64,000 bases of DNA from an uncultured Pelagibacteraceae bacterium (GTDB lineage Bacteria > Pseudomonadota > Alphaproteobacteria > Pelagibacterales > Pelagibacteraceae): positions 1 through 64,000 of the forward strand of contig CACALX010000005.1 of assembly GCA_902533445.1 (NCBI GenBank). The letters run 5' to 3'. The position numbers were made by a program, and so were the translations under genes. The notes under the pieces were generated by a model that did not search any database, was not told the origin of the DNA, and saw nothing but the letters and a program-made list of their open reading frames with translations. Shown piece by piece: positions 44,867 through 55,627 of this stretch (its first letter is position 1; each line of letters opens with the position of its first letter).

Positions 44867-45325
44867 ATGAAACATAGACCTAAAATTTCACTATACGAGC
44901 CAGATATTCCACAAAATACCGCTGCAATTATAAGAACATGTGCCTGTTTGGAGGCAGAATTAGAAATTATTGAACCTTGTGGATTTTTATTTTCTGACAA
45001 AAGGTTTAAAAGAGTTGTCATGGACTACATGGACTATAGTAAAATTAAATTCTACCAAAGTGCAGAACATTTTTTTGAAGAAAAAAAGAATCAAAGAATT
45101 GTTTTAATGACAACAAAGGGTTCTATAAATTATACTAAATTTAATTTTAAAACTGATGACACAATATTATTTGGAAGAGAGAGTGCTGGTGTCCCTGAGA
45201 AGGTTCATAAGCTAATTGGTGATCGTCTAAAAATTCCAATGAATGAAAAAGTGAGATCTCTAAATATAGCATCCTCAGTTGCAATAGTTTTAGCTGAAAG
45301 TTTAAGACAAAATAATTTAATGTAA
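44867..45325 (+). CDS. trmL: tRNA (cytidine(34)-2'-O)-methyltransferase (SPOUT)
   Basis: LYEPDIPQNTAAIIRTCACLEAELEIIEPCGF; LFGRESAGVPE. Confidence 0.93.
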   Translation: MKHRPKISLYEPDIPQNTAAIIRTCACLEAELEIIEPCGFLFSDKRFKRVVMDYMDYSKIKFYQSAEHFFEEKKNQRIVLMTTKGSINYTKFNFKTDDTILFGRESAGVPEKVHKLIGDRLKIPMNEKVRSLNIASSVAIVLAESLRQNNLM

Positions 45326-45326
45326 T

Positions 45327-46154
45327 ATGGACAATTCAATTAAAAAAGACCTAGCAAGCAATTGGTTCAAATTATTACAAGATACAATTTGTAATGACAT
45401 ACTCGAATTGGAAAATAACAAAATTAAATTCGAATCAACTTCTTGGAAAAGAAGCTCTAAAAAAGATGAAGGTGGTGGTGAATATAGAATTTTAAAAAAT
45501 GGAAAAATTTTTGAAAAAGTTGGAGTAAATTTTTCAAAGGTATATGGAAAATTTCCTAAAAAATTTCAAAAAAATATACCAGGAGCTGAGAAAAATCCTA
45601 GATTTTGGGCTTCAGGAATTTCAATAGTTATGCATATGCAAAATCCACACATTCCAGCTATGCATTTTAATACAAGATATATCAGCACTCAAAAAAACTG
45701 GTTTGGAGGTGGAATGGATGTAACCCCGACCATCAAAGACGATAATGAAAAGAATAAATTTCATAAAACTTTGAAGTTAATGTGTGATCAGCATAATAAA
45801 AATTATTATAAAAAATATAAAAAATGGTGTGATGAATATTTTTATTTACCCCACAGAAAAGAATCTAGAGGAATTGGGGGAATTTTTTTTGATTACAAAG
45901 ATGATAATTTTGAAAAAAATTTTAAATTTGTAAGGGATGTTGGGATTACTTTTCAAATAATTTTTAATGAAATTATTAGAAAAAAAATTAAGAAAAAATG
46001 GTCTTTAAAAGAAAAAGAGATGCAGTATATTAAAAGAGGTCATTACGCAGAATTCAATTTACTATATGACAGAGGAACTAAATTTGGATTACAAACTGGT
46101 GGTAATGTTGAAGGAATTTTAATGTCGTTGCCTCCCTTAGCAAAGTGGAAATAA
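45327..46154 (+). CDS. hemF: Oxygen-dependent coproporphyrinogen-III oxidase
   Basis: [45 protein letters not shown]. Confidence 0.96.
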   Translation: MDNSIKKDLASNWFKLLQDTICNDILELENNKIKFESTSWKRSSKKDEGGGEYRILKNGKIFEKVGVNFSKVYGKFPKKFQKNIPGAEKNPRFWASGISIVMHMQNPHIPAMHFNTRYISTQKNWFGGGMDVTPTIKDDNEKNKFHKTLKLMCDQHNKNYYKKYKKWCDEYFYLPHRKESRGIGGIFFDYKDDNFEKNFKFVRDVGITFQIIFNEIIRKKIKKKWSLKEKEMQYIKRGHYAEFNLLYDRGTKFGLQTGGNVEGILMSLPPLAKWK

Positions 46155-46158
46155 AAAA

Positions 46159-46635
46159 ATGCAAAAAGAACCTATAACTTTAAATGGGCTAAAAAAATTA
46201 GAGGAAGAACTCATTTTTTTAAAAGAAAAGAAAAGACCTGAAATAGTTGCTGCAATTGCTGAAGCAAGATCTCATGGAGATCTCAAAGAAAATGCAGAAT
46301 ATCATGCTGCAAAGGAAGAACAGTCTCACAATGAGGGAAGGATTACTGAAATAAACGACATAATAGCCAGAGCTAATGTAATTGATGTAACTAAATTAAA
46401 TAATGAGGGTAAAGTAATTTTTGGATCAACTGTATATTTAGAAGATTTAGATAGCGGGGAAAAAATAAATTATAAAATTGTTGGAAAAGATGAAGCTGAC
46501 TTAAAACAAAAATTAATTTTCTTTCAATCACCAATTGGAAAAGGATTAATAGGTAAAAATAAAAGTGATCTTGTGGAAATAAGCACCCCTTCTGGCACAA
46601 AGAATTTTGAAATTAAAGACGTTAAATATATTTAA
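46159..46635 (+). CDS. greA: Transcription elongation factor GreA
   Basis: [32 protein letters not shown]. Confidence 0.96.
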   Translation: MQKEPITLNGLKKLEEELIFLKEKKRPEIVAAIAEARSHGDLKENAEYHAAKEEQSHNEGRITEINDIIARANVIDVTKLNNEGKVIFGSTVYLEDLDSGEKINYKIVGKDEADLKQKLIFFQSPIGKGLIGKNKSDLVEISTPSGTKNFEIKDVKYI

Positions 46636-47906
46636 CTTTTTACAATTTTTTCAACCTGTTTATCTGAAATTTGAAATCCATTCTGAACCCAGGTTTCTTC
46701 TATAAGTTTCAACTTATTACCTAAAATTTTACCCTCAGGAATTTTATACTTAGACATTAAAATATTTGCTCCAATTTTTAATTCAGGCAATGTTTTGTTT
46801 TCATAAATTTTAAGTAGTTTTAATAATTTATTCTCAACCTTACTTGAATAGAACAATTTAAAATTAATTATATCAATTACAGTTTGTCTGCCATTGTAGT
46901 AAAATATTTTATTAAAATTTTTTTCTGTAAAACTTTTAATATTCACTTTTTCTTTGAAAAAAGAATGAATTAATTTAAGCCTCTTTTGATCTTTTTTTGA
47001 AATTTTAAATTTGTAAATAAAATAATCGGTATTGTCTGTTTCATCAATAATCAGTAATGCAATTACAAAAATAAAGTCAAAGTTGCTAAAAACTTTAGAA
47101 CTGAATGGATTTAGCTTTTTAAAATGATTAATATTTTTAAATTGTGGAAATACTATTTCTAATATTTCTAAACTTTGTTGATCTTCAAATAATTTGAGAA
47201 AATTTTTTGATTTAACAGTCTTTTTAAATTCATCTAGTAATCTTTCAGAAGATAAGTTCGAAATACCTTTAATATTTTTTTTAAATATTTTAATTATCTC
47301 TGTTTTATGATTTTCATTTGAGTAATTAATATGAAAACGGAAGTATCTTAATATTCTTAAATAATCCTCTTGAATTCTTTTTTCTGGATCTCCTATAAAT
47401 TTTAAAACACCTTTATTTAAATCTAGCTTACCATTTTGTGGATCAAATAAATTTCCTAAACTATCAGAGTAAATAGCATTAATAGTGAAATCTCTTCTTT
47501 TTGAATCTTCTTTCCAATCAGAAGTAAATTCAACTTTTGCATGTCTTCCGTCTGTAGCAACGTCTTTTCTAAGTGAGGTAATTTCGTAGTTTTGTTCATT
47601 TATTACTGCAGTTATCGTGCCGTGTTCTTTACCTGACTCAAAAAATTTAATTTGATTTTTATTTAATGCATCACAAACTTCATCTGGAGTAATGTTAGTT
47701 GCTAAATCAATGTCATCTACTTCTTCTTGATTTATAATTTTTCTAATACATCCCCCAACAAATCTTAATTCACTATTTTCAGAATAATTGTTGATTGCTT
47801 CAAAAATTTTTTTTGCTGGAGTGTTCTCGGATATGTTTTGTATATTTTTGCTAATATAATTAAGATTTTTGGACCTAAAAAAAATTTTATCTAAAAATTT
47901 ATCCAT
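46632..47906 (-). CDS. CCA tRNA nucleotidyltransferase / poly(A) polymerase family protein
   Basis: [48 protein letters not shown]. Confidence 0.9.
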   Translation of the reverse strand: MDKFLDKIFFRSKNLNYISKNIQNISENTPAKKIFEAINNYSENSELRFVGGCIRKIINQEEVDDIDLATNITPDEVCDALNKNQIKFFESGKEHGTITAVINEQNYEITSLRKDVATDGRHAKVEFTSDWKEDSKRRDFTINAIYSDSLGNLFDPQNGKLDLNKGVLKFIGDPEKRIQEDYLRILRYFRFHINYSNENHKTEIIKIFKKNIKGISNLSSERLLDEFKKTVKSKNFLKLFEDQQSLEILEIVFPQFKNINHFKKLNPFSSKVFSNFDFIFVIALLIIDETDNTDYFIYKFKISKKDQKRLKLIHSFFKEKVNIKSFTEKNFNKIFYYNGRQTVIDIINFKLFYSSKVENKLLKLLKIYENKTLPELKIGANILMSKYKIPEGKILGNKLKLIEETWVQNGFQISDKQVEKIVKS

Positions 47907-47911
47907 ATATA

Positions 47912-47985
47912 TGGCTGGGGCGCTAGGATTCGAACCTAGGATGCAGGTACCAAAAACCCGTGCCTTACCGCTTGGCTACGCCCCA
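47912..47985 (-). tRNA. tRNA-Gln (TTG)
   Basis: TGGGGCG..CGGGT-TTTTGGT-ACCTG..GGTTCGAATCC..CGCCCCA-GCCA cloverleaf. Confidence 0.95.
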
Positions 47986-48019
47986 ATATTATAGTTCCTA
48001 TAACACAAAAAAAATAAAT

Positions 48020-48862
48020 TTATATAGTTTTTGATACATACAACCAACAATTATTAAATTTCCTCTTAAATTGTGCTTTTGCTAAATTACAGTCTTTGAC
48101 TGATTGATAGAATGCAATAACTGTAGATCCAGACCCAGTCATTCTTACAAACTCAGGATTATTAGTCTTTTCTAAAAATAACTTGATCCTTTTTAGTTGT
48201 GGGTATTTTGAAATAGCAACATCTTCTAAAGCATTACTTTGATTTTTTAAAAATTTATAACCAAACATATTCTTTTTTGGGTTATTAAATTTTGGTTTTG
48301 TAAAATTTCTAACGCTAGAATAAATTTTTTTTGTCGCACAACCAAAATTGGGTTTTATTAAAAGAATATTTAAAATCGGACAATTTAAAAATTTTTTAAT
48401 CTTATTATTTGAAAGTAAGACTGAACTAGACGGTTCTATACCTAAGATGACATCAGACCCTACTTCAGAGCAAATCTCCAAAATTTTTTTTTTACTAATA
48501 TTAATTACCTTTTTTTTATTTAGAAAATTTAAAATACTAGCAGCATTTATAGAACCTCCACCAAGTCCAGCTTTTTGGGGAATATTTTTTGTTATAGAAA
48601 CTCTAAATTTTTGATTTATTAACAATTTTTCTCGATCTAATATTTGAAAGAGTTTTTGAACAGTATTTTTTTTTCCAATACCTTTCGCAAATTTCCCTTG
48701 AAAAGAAATATTATGTTTTTCATCACCTGTTTTTTTTATTGAAATAACATCATACAAATCAATAAAGCTAATGATACTCTCAATTTTATGTAATGATTTA
48801 TTTTTTCCAGTTACATTGAGAGCTAAATTGATTTTAGCATGAGACTTAAAATTTAATTTCAT
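48020..48862 (-). CDS. ispE: 4-diphosphocytidyl-2-C-methyl-D-erythritol kinase
   Basis: SHAKINLALNV; PQKAGLGGGSINAAS; RMTGSGSTVIAFY. Confidence 0.93.
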   Translation of the reverse strand: MKLNFKSHAKINLALNVTGKNKSLHKIESIISFIDLYDVISIKKTGDEKHNISFQGKFAKGIGKKNTVQKLFQILDREKLLINQKFRVSITKNIPQKAGLGGGSINAASILNFLNKKKVINISKKKILEICSEVGSDVILGIEPSSSVLLSNNKIKKFLNCPILNILLIKPNFGCATKKIYSSVRNFTKPKFNNPKKNMFGYKFLKNQSNALEDVAISKYPQLKRIKLFLEKTNNPEFVRMTGSGSTVIAFYQSVKDCNLAKAQFKRKFNNCWLYVSKTI

Positions 48863-50547
48863 TGAATAAATTTTAAGCCAGTAATCAATTTTTTGTTTAT
48901 ATTTTCTCTCATATCATCCTCGGTATCATCAAAGCTCAACACACTATTCCAAAAATATCTTGCCTGAATCTTTTGATCTAGCTTCCACAATATATCTCCA
49001 TAATGATCATTTACTATTGGGTCATCAGGCATTAATTCTACAGCTCTTTTTAAATATTTTTCTGCTTCTTCATATTCATCTATCAAGAAATATGCCCAAC
49101 CAATTGAGTCAATAATATAGGGATCATTACTCTTTAAATCATATGCTATTTTTAACATTTCCATCGCTTCATCTATTTTGTAATCACGCTCTAACCAAGA
49201 ATACGCAAGATAATTTAGGACGTATGCATCATTAGGTCTTATCCTTAGTGCATGAAGCAAATCTTCATCTGACTTCTCATAATTACCCAATCTTTCGTAA
49301 CTCCCACCTCTTCGATATAATATATCTGATTTAATTACAGAGGCATCCTTTAGTGAGGAGATTAATCTTGAATAATAATCAATTGCAAGTTCATAACTTT
49401 TAGAGTTTTTGTAAAAATTTGCTAAATCAAAAATCATCTTTGGATTAGGTTTTTCAATATTTTTAAATTTAGACTCGATATGGCTTGTGCCCTTCTCATA
49501 ATTTTGTTCTTTCACTATTATTTGCGATTCTTTTTTAACTCTAAACCAATAATAAAACTCATCAGTCTCTTTAAATTTTCTTATTATTTTTTTTACCTTG
49601 TTGTATTCACCATCTGCAAAGAAATTTTCTGCAACAAGTGATAAATTAAATTCAAATTTAGGATTTAAGTATATTGATAAATTTAAATAAAAATTTGATT
49701 TTTCAAAATTATCTTGTGATGAATAGAGATTTGATATCAAAAATAAAAATTCACTAATTATATCATTGTGATTTCCACATGAAAAAATTTTTTCAAAACT
49801 TTTAAAATTATTATTATCTATCCAGCTTTTGGTTTGAGTTAACAAAAGTGTTGAGCCAATATAATCAATTTGATCAATTACTAACTTTGCCTGATCAAAC
49901 TCCTTATTCTGAATAAGATAATTTATATAAAAAAATATATATCTTGAATAATCACCTTGTTGACTATTAATTAAATTTAAAAAGAAAGAGCTAGTTTTTT
50001 GATCATTATAATAACATCTTTGAAATGCCTCAGCTATTAATGATAAGTTTCCAAAATTTTTTTTATTTGGTAAAAGTTTTTTATTTTTAAAAGTGTAAAT
50101 ATACTGCTTTAAAGTCTCAAAAATTACTAGATTAATTCTATTTTCTTCCTGAAATCTCAAACTTTGATCTAAGTAAATATCAGCTTTATCAAAATCATTT
50201 TTTTTCAAACTATCAATTATTAATAAAACATATGCATCAAAAAAATCAGAGTTGCTTTTTTTTGAGTTATTTTTTACAACATTTATTGCTTGTGCTACTT
50301 TGTTTTCCAATACAAGCGAATTTACATATCTTTTTAAATAATTATCATGGCTGTTTAGTAAAACTTTACTTAAATTGAAATATTTTAAAGCATCTGAATT
50401 ATCTCTATTTTCATAAGCTATAATACCTGAAAAATAATTAGACAAATCTCTTGAGTTGAAATCATTAAAACTTGTACTTTTAGAATAAACAGGTGTCTGA
50501 TAGGATAAAGCTAATAATAATATGATTTTTAATATTTTAGATATCAT
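48859..50547 (-). CDS. TPR-repeat protein with signal peptide
   Basis: C-terminal TPR run (YERLGNYEKSDEDLLHALRIRPNDAYVLNYLAYSWLE...). Confidence 0.85.
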   Translation of the reverse strand: MISKILKIILLLALSYQTPVYSKSTSFNDFNSRDLSNYFSGIIAYENRDNSDALKYFNLSKVLLNSHDNYLKRYVNSLVLENKVAQAINVVKNNSKKSNSDFFDAYVLLIIDSLKKNDFDKADIYLDQSLRFQEENRINLVIFETLKQYIYTFKNKKLLPNKKNFGNLSLIAEAFQRCYYNDQKTSSFFLNLINSQQGDYSRYIFFYINYLIQNKEFDQAKLVIDQIDYIGSTLLLTQTKSWIDNNNFKSFEKIFSCGNHNDIISEFLFLISNLYSSQDNFEKSNFYLNLSIYLNPKFEFNLSLVAENFFADGEYNKVKKIIRKFKETDEFYYWFRVKKESQIIVKEQNYEKGTSHIESKFKNIEKPNPKMIFDLANFYKNSKSYELAIDYYSRLISSLKDASVIKSDILYRRGGSYERLGNYEKSDEDLLHALRIRPNDAYVLNYLAYSWLERDYKIDEAMEMLKIAYDLKSNDPYIIDSIGWAYFLIDEYEEAEKYLKRAVELMPDDPIVNDHYGDILWKLDQKIQARYFWNSVLSFDDTEDDMRENINKKLITGLKFIQ

Positions 50548-50561
50548 TTAATCCTTGTAAG

Positions 50562-51278
50562 GTGAAAAAATTGATAAATCAAAACGACAAATTAAACGAA
50601 GAATTAATAAATACAATAGAAGCCAATTTTGTATTTGATAAAAAACCTATTAATAGGTTTTCTGAGGTCAAAAAAGAAAGTGAAATCAGTCAAAGAAATA
50701 AACAAGATTTATTAGAAAATCTAAAGAAACAATTAAATTCAATTGAAAATTGTAAACTAAGAAATAATTCTAAAAATATTGTTCTTGGAGAAGGAAATAT
50801 TGATAGTCCTATAATGTTAATCGGAGAGGCTCCGGGTGAAATTGAAGACAAAGTTGGAAACCCTTTTAAAGGAGAAAGTGGAGAGCTTTTAGACAAAATG
50901 TTAATAGCAATAAATATTAAGAGACAAAATATTTATACAAGTTACGCAATAAATTTTAGACCACCAGAGGATAGAAAACCAACCTCACAAGAAATTAAAC
51001 GTTACTCAAACTTTTTAAAAGAACATATATCCATTATTGATCCCAAAATTATAATTTTAATGGGAAGCACTGCTATGGAAGCTGTTACTGGGATTAATGA
51101 AAAAATATCTTCAGAAAGAGGTAAATGGAAGGAAATAATTTTAAATAATAATACTTATCCTTTAATGATAACTTTTAACCCTTCTTACTTAATTAGATAT
51201 CCAGATAACAAAAAATATTCATGGGAAGATTTAAAAAAGATAAGTGAAAAAGTTAAAGAGTTAAAATTAACAATTTAA
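50562..51278 (+). CDS. Uracil-DNA glycosylase, family 4 type
   Basis: IMLIGEAPGEIEDKVGNPFKGESGELLDKML; TFNPSYLIRYP. Confidence 0.88.
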   Translation: MKKLINQNDKLNEELINTIEANFVFDKKPINRFSEVKKESEISQRNKQDLLENLKKQLNSIENCKLRNNSKNIVLGEGNIDSPIMLIGEAPGEIEDKVGNPFKGESGELLDKMLIAINIKRQNIYTSYAINFRPPEDRKPTSQEIKRYSNFLKEHISIIDPKIIILMGSTAMEAVTGINEKISSERGKWKEIILNNNTYPLMITFNPSYLIRYPDNKKYSWEDLKKISEKVKELKLTI

Positions 51279-51838
51279 TGAAATTAATAGCTGGTGTTGA
51301 TGAGGTCGGCAGAGGTAGTTTAATAGGTCCTGTTTATGCTGCTGCTGTTATTCTAAAGAAATCTGTGGATCCAAAAATTTTAAAAGACTCAAAAGTGTTG
51401 AGTAAAAAAAAAAGAGAATACCTTTTTAATTATATAAAAAATAATTCAATTTGGTCAGTAGGCAAAGCTTCCGTTAGCGAGATTGAAAAACTCAATATAC
51501 TAAATGCAAGTTTACTGGCTATGAAAAGAGCTATATTAAAATTAACAAAAAAACCAACTCTTGTATTGATAGATGGAAACAAAATTCCAAAATTAAAAAA
51601 TTATAAATTAAAATCAATCATAAAGGGTGATAAAAAAATTCCCTCAATTTCAGCAGCCTCTATTATAGCAAAGGTATCAAGAGATAGATTTGTTGCTACT
51701 CTGTCAAAAAAAAACAAAGGTTATTATTGGGATAAAAATTTTGGTTATGGTACCAAACAACACTTACAGGCATTAAAAAAACTAGGCATAACTAAACATC
51801 ATAGAAAAACTTTCTCTCCTATATATAGATTAACTTAA
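51278..51838 (+). CDS. rnhB: Ribonuclease HII
   Basis: IAGVDEVGRGSLIGPVYAAAVIL; KGDKKIPSISAASIIAKVSRD; GYGTKQHLQAL. Confidence 0.95.
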   Translation: MKLIAGVDEVGRGSLIGPVYAAAVILKKSVDPKILKDSKVLSKKKREYLFNYIKNNSIWSVGKASVSEIEKLNILNASLLAMKRAILKLTKKPTLVLIDGNKIPKLKNYKLKSIIKGDKKIPSISAASIIAKVSRDRFVATLSKKNKGYYWDKNFGYGTKQHLQALKKLGITKHHRKTFSPIYRLT

Positions 51839-51861
51839 TACTACATCTAGTTATCATTAAA

Positions 51862-51881
51862 ATTCGATACACAAATCGAAT
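51862..51881. repeat. Perfect 7-bp inverted repeat ATTCGAT-ACACAA-ATCGAAT upstream of ccrM, overlapping a GANTC site
   Basis: Direct reading. Confidence 0.7.
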
Positions 51882-51926
51882 CCAATTTTTTCAATCACAG
51901 GTTGACCGAAGAATCCATTTGGAGTC
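51878..51926 (+). promoter_or_regulatory. Cluster of three GANTC (CcrM target) sites in the ccrM upstream region
   Basis: GAATC 51878-51882, GAATC 51911-51915, GAGTC 51922-51926. Confidence 0.6.
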
Positions 51927-51942
51927 TAATTAAATTTTACAA

Positions 51943-53013
51943 ATGAAATCTGATTTTAAAAATAAAATAATTAACGGAGACAGTCTCAAAGAATTAAAAA
52001 AAATTCCACGTGAAACTTTTGATTTAATTTTTGCTGACCCTCCATATAATTTACAATTAAAAGGTGAATTGACTAGACCAGATAGATCAAAAGTCAGCGC
52101 TGTAAACGACAAGTGGGATCAATTTGAAAATTTTAAAAAATATGATGAGTTCACGTATGAATGGCTTAATGAATGTAGAAGGATTTTGAAAAAAGATGGA
52201 GCTATTTGGGTTATAGGTAGTTACCATAATATTTTTAGAGTAGGAACTGCAATACAAAATCTAGGTTTCTGGATACTAAATGATGTCATCTGGAATAAAA
52301 ATAATCCAATGCCTAACTTTAGAGGCACAAGGTTTACAAATGCTCATGAGACTTTAATTTGGGCTTCTAAGAGTGAAAAATCAAAATACACATTTAATTA
52401 TCAGTCTTTAAAATGTTTAAATGATGATCTTCAGATGAGATCTAATTGGAATCTTCCTATTTGTACTGGTTCTGAAAGACTTAAAAAAAATGGAAAAAAA
52501 ATTCACTCTACTCAAAAACCAGAATCTCTTTTACACAGAATTTTACTAGCTACATCAATTAAAGATGACCTAATTCTTGATCCTTTTTTAGGTTCTGGAA
52601 CTTCTGCTGCAGTTGCAAAAAAACTAGGGAGAAATTATTTTGGTATAGAAAAAGATAAGAATTATTTTAAAGCTGCTGAGGAACGTCTAAAGGCCACTAA
52701 ACCAATTGAAGATGATTTGTTAGATACACTTAAAAATAATAGATCAAAACCAAGAATTCCATTTGGATCGTTGGTAGAGCTTGGAATAATTAAGCCTGGG
52801 ACAAATATTTTTGATAATAAGAAAAAAATAACAGCAAGAATAATGGCTGATGGCAGTATCAAGCACAACAAAGCAGAAGGTTCTATTCATAAAGTTGCAG
52901 CTACTATTTTAGGAGCTGAAAGCTGCAATGGTTGGACATTTTGGCATTGTGATATTAATGGCCGAACCTACCCAATCGATTACTTGAGACAAAGATTAAT
53001 TTCTAAAAATTAA
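51943..53013 (+). CDS. ccrM: Adenine-specific DNA methyltransferase CcrM (GANTC)
   Basis: LIFADPPYNLQL; ILDPFLGSGTSAAVAKKLGRNYFGIE; C-terminal CcrM domain ITARIMADGSIKHNKAEGSIHKVAATI..NGWTFWH. Confidence 0.93.
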   Translation: MKSDFKNKIINGDSLKELKKIPRETFDLIFADPPYNLQLKGELTRPDRSKVSAVNDKWDQFENFKKYDEFTYEWLNECRRILKKDGAIWVIGSYHNIFRVGTAIQNLGFWILNDVIWNKNNPMPNFRGTRFTNAHETLIWASKSEKSKYTFNYQSLKCLNDDLQMRSNWNLPICTGSERLKKNGKKIHSTQKPESLLHRILLATSIKDDLILDPFLGSGTSAAVAKKLGRNYFGIEKDKNYFKAAEERLKATKPIEDDLLDTLKNNRSKPRIPFGSLVELGIIKPGTNIFDNKKKITARIMADGSIKHNKAEGSIHKVAATILGAESCNGWTFWHCDINGRTYPIDYLRQRLISKN

Positions 53014-54155
53014 TTTTTATAAATTTTACCTAAATAACTTTGCAAAAATTTTTTATTCTTAGTCAAAAGTTTTAAAAAAATATTTCTAAAAAAGATCATA
53101 ATCGGATTTGATAAATGAAAAGCAAATTGATTAAAATTAGATCTTCTATTAATCATTTTTACTCTCTCTAATCTAGAATTATAAAAATCATTTTTTTGGT
53201 TAATTATAATTTCATGTAATTGATCGGCTCCTTCTATTGATTGTGAGGCTCCTTGAGCAAAAGAAGGAGAGAATGCAAAAAAAGCATCTCCAACTAAAAA
53301 AATATTTTTGGGAGTAATAAATGGATTTTTACTCACAAATACTGGAAACAATTTAATATCTTCAAGACTCTGAAATACTTTTGATGAAATTTTTTCGGAT
53401 AATATTTGTTTAATGCTCTCAATAAATATACTTTCATTACAAAGATTGTAGTTTTTTTGCTGATCAGGATTTAACTTATTCTTTAATATCCCAATAAAAT
53501 TAAAATTTTTATCATTATTAAGTGGATATAATACATAATGAAAATCTGATCCTAAAAATAAAGAAATATTCTCCTCGTTTATATTATCAAGACTTTCTTT
53601 AGATACACTGGCTCTAACAGCGATAGTGTTATTATAAATTGGTTCTGAATTATTATTTGAAATTAATGACTTTCCTTTTGAAAATACGCCATCTGAAATA
53701 ATTAAATGATCACAAGTTATTTTATCTTTATCAAAAGTTAAATTTATTGAATCATTACTGTATTCTATCTTATCTAAACTGCAGTTAAACTGGATTGAAT
53801 TGTTATCTAATCCATTTATTAAAAACTCAAGTAATTTTGATCTTTTCAAAGTTGTGTACTTACAATCATCAGAATTAAATTCTGAAATATCTAAATCACA
53901 AATTTTCTTTGAATTTTTAATTTCATAAAAATCAATTTTTTTTGGATTAAATTTCTCTTTGTCCGACAAGGAAGAGAAGCCTAATTTGTTTAATAACTTT
54001 ACGCTATTAACAGATAATTGAATACCATAACCTTCCTCAATTTCTAGTGAAGTTTTTTTTTCATAAATTGTGACCTGATAATCTTTATTACTTTTAAATA
54101 AGTTAGCTATAAAGAGACCCGAAATACCTGCGCCAATAATTGCTATTTTTTTCAT
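53010..54155 (-). CDS. FAD-dependent monooxygenase (UbiH/salicylate hydroxylase-like)
   Basis: IAIIGAGISGLFIANLF; FLVGDAFFAFSPSFAQGASQSIEGA. Confidence 0.85.
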   Translation of the reverse strand: MKKIAIIGAGISGLFIANLFKSNKDYQVTIYEKKTSLEIEEGYGIQLSVNSVKLLNKLGFSSLSDKEKFNPKKIDFYEIKNSKKICDLDISEFNSDDCKYTTLKRSKLLEFLINGLDNNSIQFNCSLDKIEYSNDSINLTFDKDKITCDHLIISDGVFSKGKSLISNNNSEPIYNNTIAVRASVSKESLDNINEENISLFLGSDFHYVLYPLNNDKNFNFIGILKNKLNPDQQKNYNLCNESIFIESIKQILSEKISSKVFQSLEDIKLFPVFVSKNPFITPKNIFLVGDAFFAFSPSFAQGASQSIEGADQLHEIIINQKNDFYNSRLERVKMINRRSNFNQFAFHLSNPIMIFFRNIFLKLLTKNKKFLQSYLGKIYKN

Positions 54156-55138
54156 TTTTGACTTTCTAAAAATTTTATTATCTTTTTGGTAAATGTTGGA
54201 AGTACATAATTTTCAAGCTTTGCAGGATTTATCCAATTAATATTTTTGTCAAAGTTATGCTTTTTTTTATATTCAATTTTAATATTCATATTCATATTAG
54301 ATATTTTAAAATTTAAATCTTTATCAAACTTTTTAGGATTATTTAATTGATTCATTGGAAAAATATTTAAATTTTTCAAAAAATTAAATTTATTATTTTT
54401 GATTAATAAATATTGATTATTTTTTGTATAAACATTCAATATATAATATGTTTCCTTGTTAATTTTCTTGAATTTCACTAAATCAAAATTTTTATTTTTA
54501 AATGCTTTGCAATTATTAGATAATGGACATTTATTACAAGTAGGGTTTGTAGGTTTACAAATTAATGCACCCAGTTCCATTAAAGCTTGCGCATAATCGC
54601 TTGATCTTTTTGTTGATGTGCCAAAAATTTTTTTTTGATCTTGTAAGAATTGTTTTTTAATTTGACTTTGTTTTTTTAAATACAGATATCTTTTTAATAT
54701 TCTTTCAATATTCCCATCCAAAGGAACGATTGGTTTGTTAAATGCAATTGCTGAAATTGCACTTGCTGTATAATCACCAATACCTGGTAATGATTTTAAT
54801 TCATAAAAATCTCTAGGTATTTTTTTATTGAATTTTTTAACAATTATTTGAGCAGTTTTTTTTAAATTTTTAACTCTTGAATAATATCCAAGACCTTCCC
54901 AAAGTTTGATTAATTTTCTGTCATTATATTTTGATAATTTTTCAATATCAGGAATATTTTTAATAAATCTATTAAAATAAGGTATCACAGTAGCAACCTG
55001 AGTTTGTTGCAACATGAACTCGCTAACCAATGTAAAATATTGTTTCTTTTCTTGTGAAACCTTATTTCTCCAAGGTAAAGATCTCTTATTTATATCGTAC
55101 CAATTGAGAATTTTATTTGTTATTATTAGATCTTTCAT
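54152..55138 (-). CDS. mutY: A/G-specific adenine glycosylase (start at MKDLIITNKI)
   Basis: KRSLPWRNK; FMLQQTQVATVIPYF; LPGIGDYTASAISAIAFN; FeS CxxxxxxCxxCxxxxxC. Confidence 0.94.
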   Translation of the reverse strand: MKDLIITNKILNWYDINKRSLPWRNKVSQEKKQYFTLVSEFMLQQTQVATVIPYFNRFIKNIPDIEKLSKYNDRKLIKLWEGLGYYSRVKNLKKTAQIIVKKFNKKIPRDFYELKSLPGIGDYTASAISAIAFNKPIVPLDGNIERILKRYLYLKKQSQIKKQFLQDQKKIFGTSTKRSSDYAQALMELGALICKPTNPTCNKCPLSNNCKAFKNKNFDLVKFKKINKETYYILNVYTKNNQYLLIKNNKFNFLKNLNIFPMNQLNNPKKFDKDLNFKISNMNMNIKIEYKKKHNFDKNINWINPAKLENYVLPTFTKKIIKFLESQK

Positions 55139-55627
55139 ATGCAATTTAAAAATAATACTAAGCAGAGAAATACTAGCATTCAAGGGTTAAGATCTTTCAA
55201 AGACACTTTGCCAAAAAATCTAAAAAAAATTATTAATAAAAAAGGTCATATATATTCTGAAACACTCGGTAATTGGAAATATTTAGTCGGTAATGAATTG
55301 TTTAAAGTCTGTTTCCCAAAAACATTCAAAAACTCAAATCGATTTGGTGTGAGTACTTTAATTGTAATGGTTAAAAGAGGCCATGAAGTAGATGTAGAAT
55401 ATTCAAAAAAAAATATTTTAGATAAAATAAATAATTTTTTTGGCTACGATGTTGTAGAAAAGCTTAAATTTATTAGCTTTGATGACGAACAAAAAACTAA
55501 AAGTTTAAATGAAATTAAATCTAATAATGTGGCAATTAGTAAATATCGAGATAAAATCAAAGATGTTAAAAACGAAAAGATTAAAAAATCATTAACAGAA
55601 TTAACAAAAGTTTATAAAGAAAAATGA
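55139..55627 (+). CDS. DUF721 / DciA-like protein
   Basis: GHIYSETLGNWKYLVGNELFKVCFPKTF; divergent from mutY. Confidence 0.7.
   Translation: MQFKNNTKQRNTSIQGLRSFKDTLPKNLKKIINKKGHIYSETLGNWKYLVGNELFKVCFPKTFKNSNRFGVSTLIVMVKRGHEVDVEYSKKNILDKINNFFGYDVVEKLKFISFDDEQKTKSLNEIKSNNVAISKYRDKIKDVKNEKIKKSLTELTKVYKEK

Noticed and set aside
47912-47985. tRNA-Gln adjacent to the CCA-adding enzyme as a possible integration site
   Set aside because: Canonical complete tRNA with no duplicated fragment nearby; neighbours are ordinary core genes.
55139-55183. N-terminal extension of mutY into the DciA-like gene
   Set aside because: The MutY family N-terminus fits the start at 55138; the extension is just overlapping reading.
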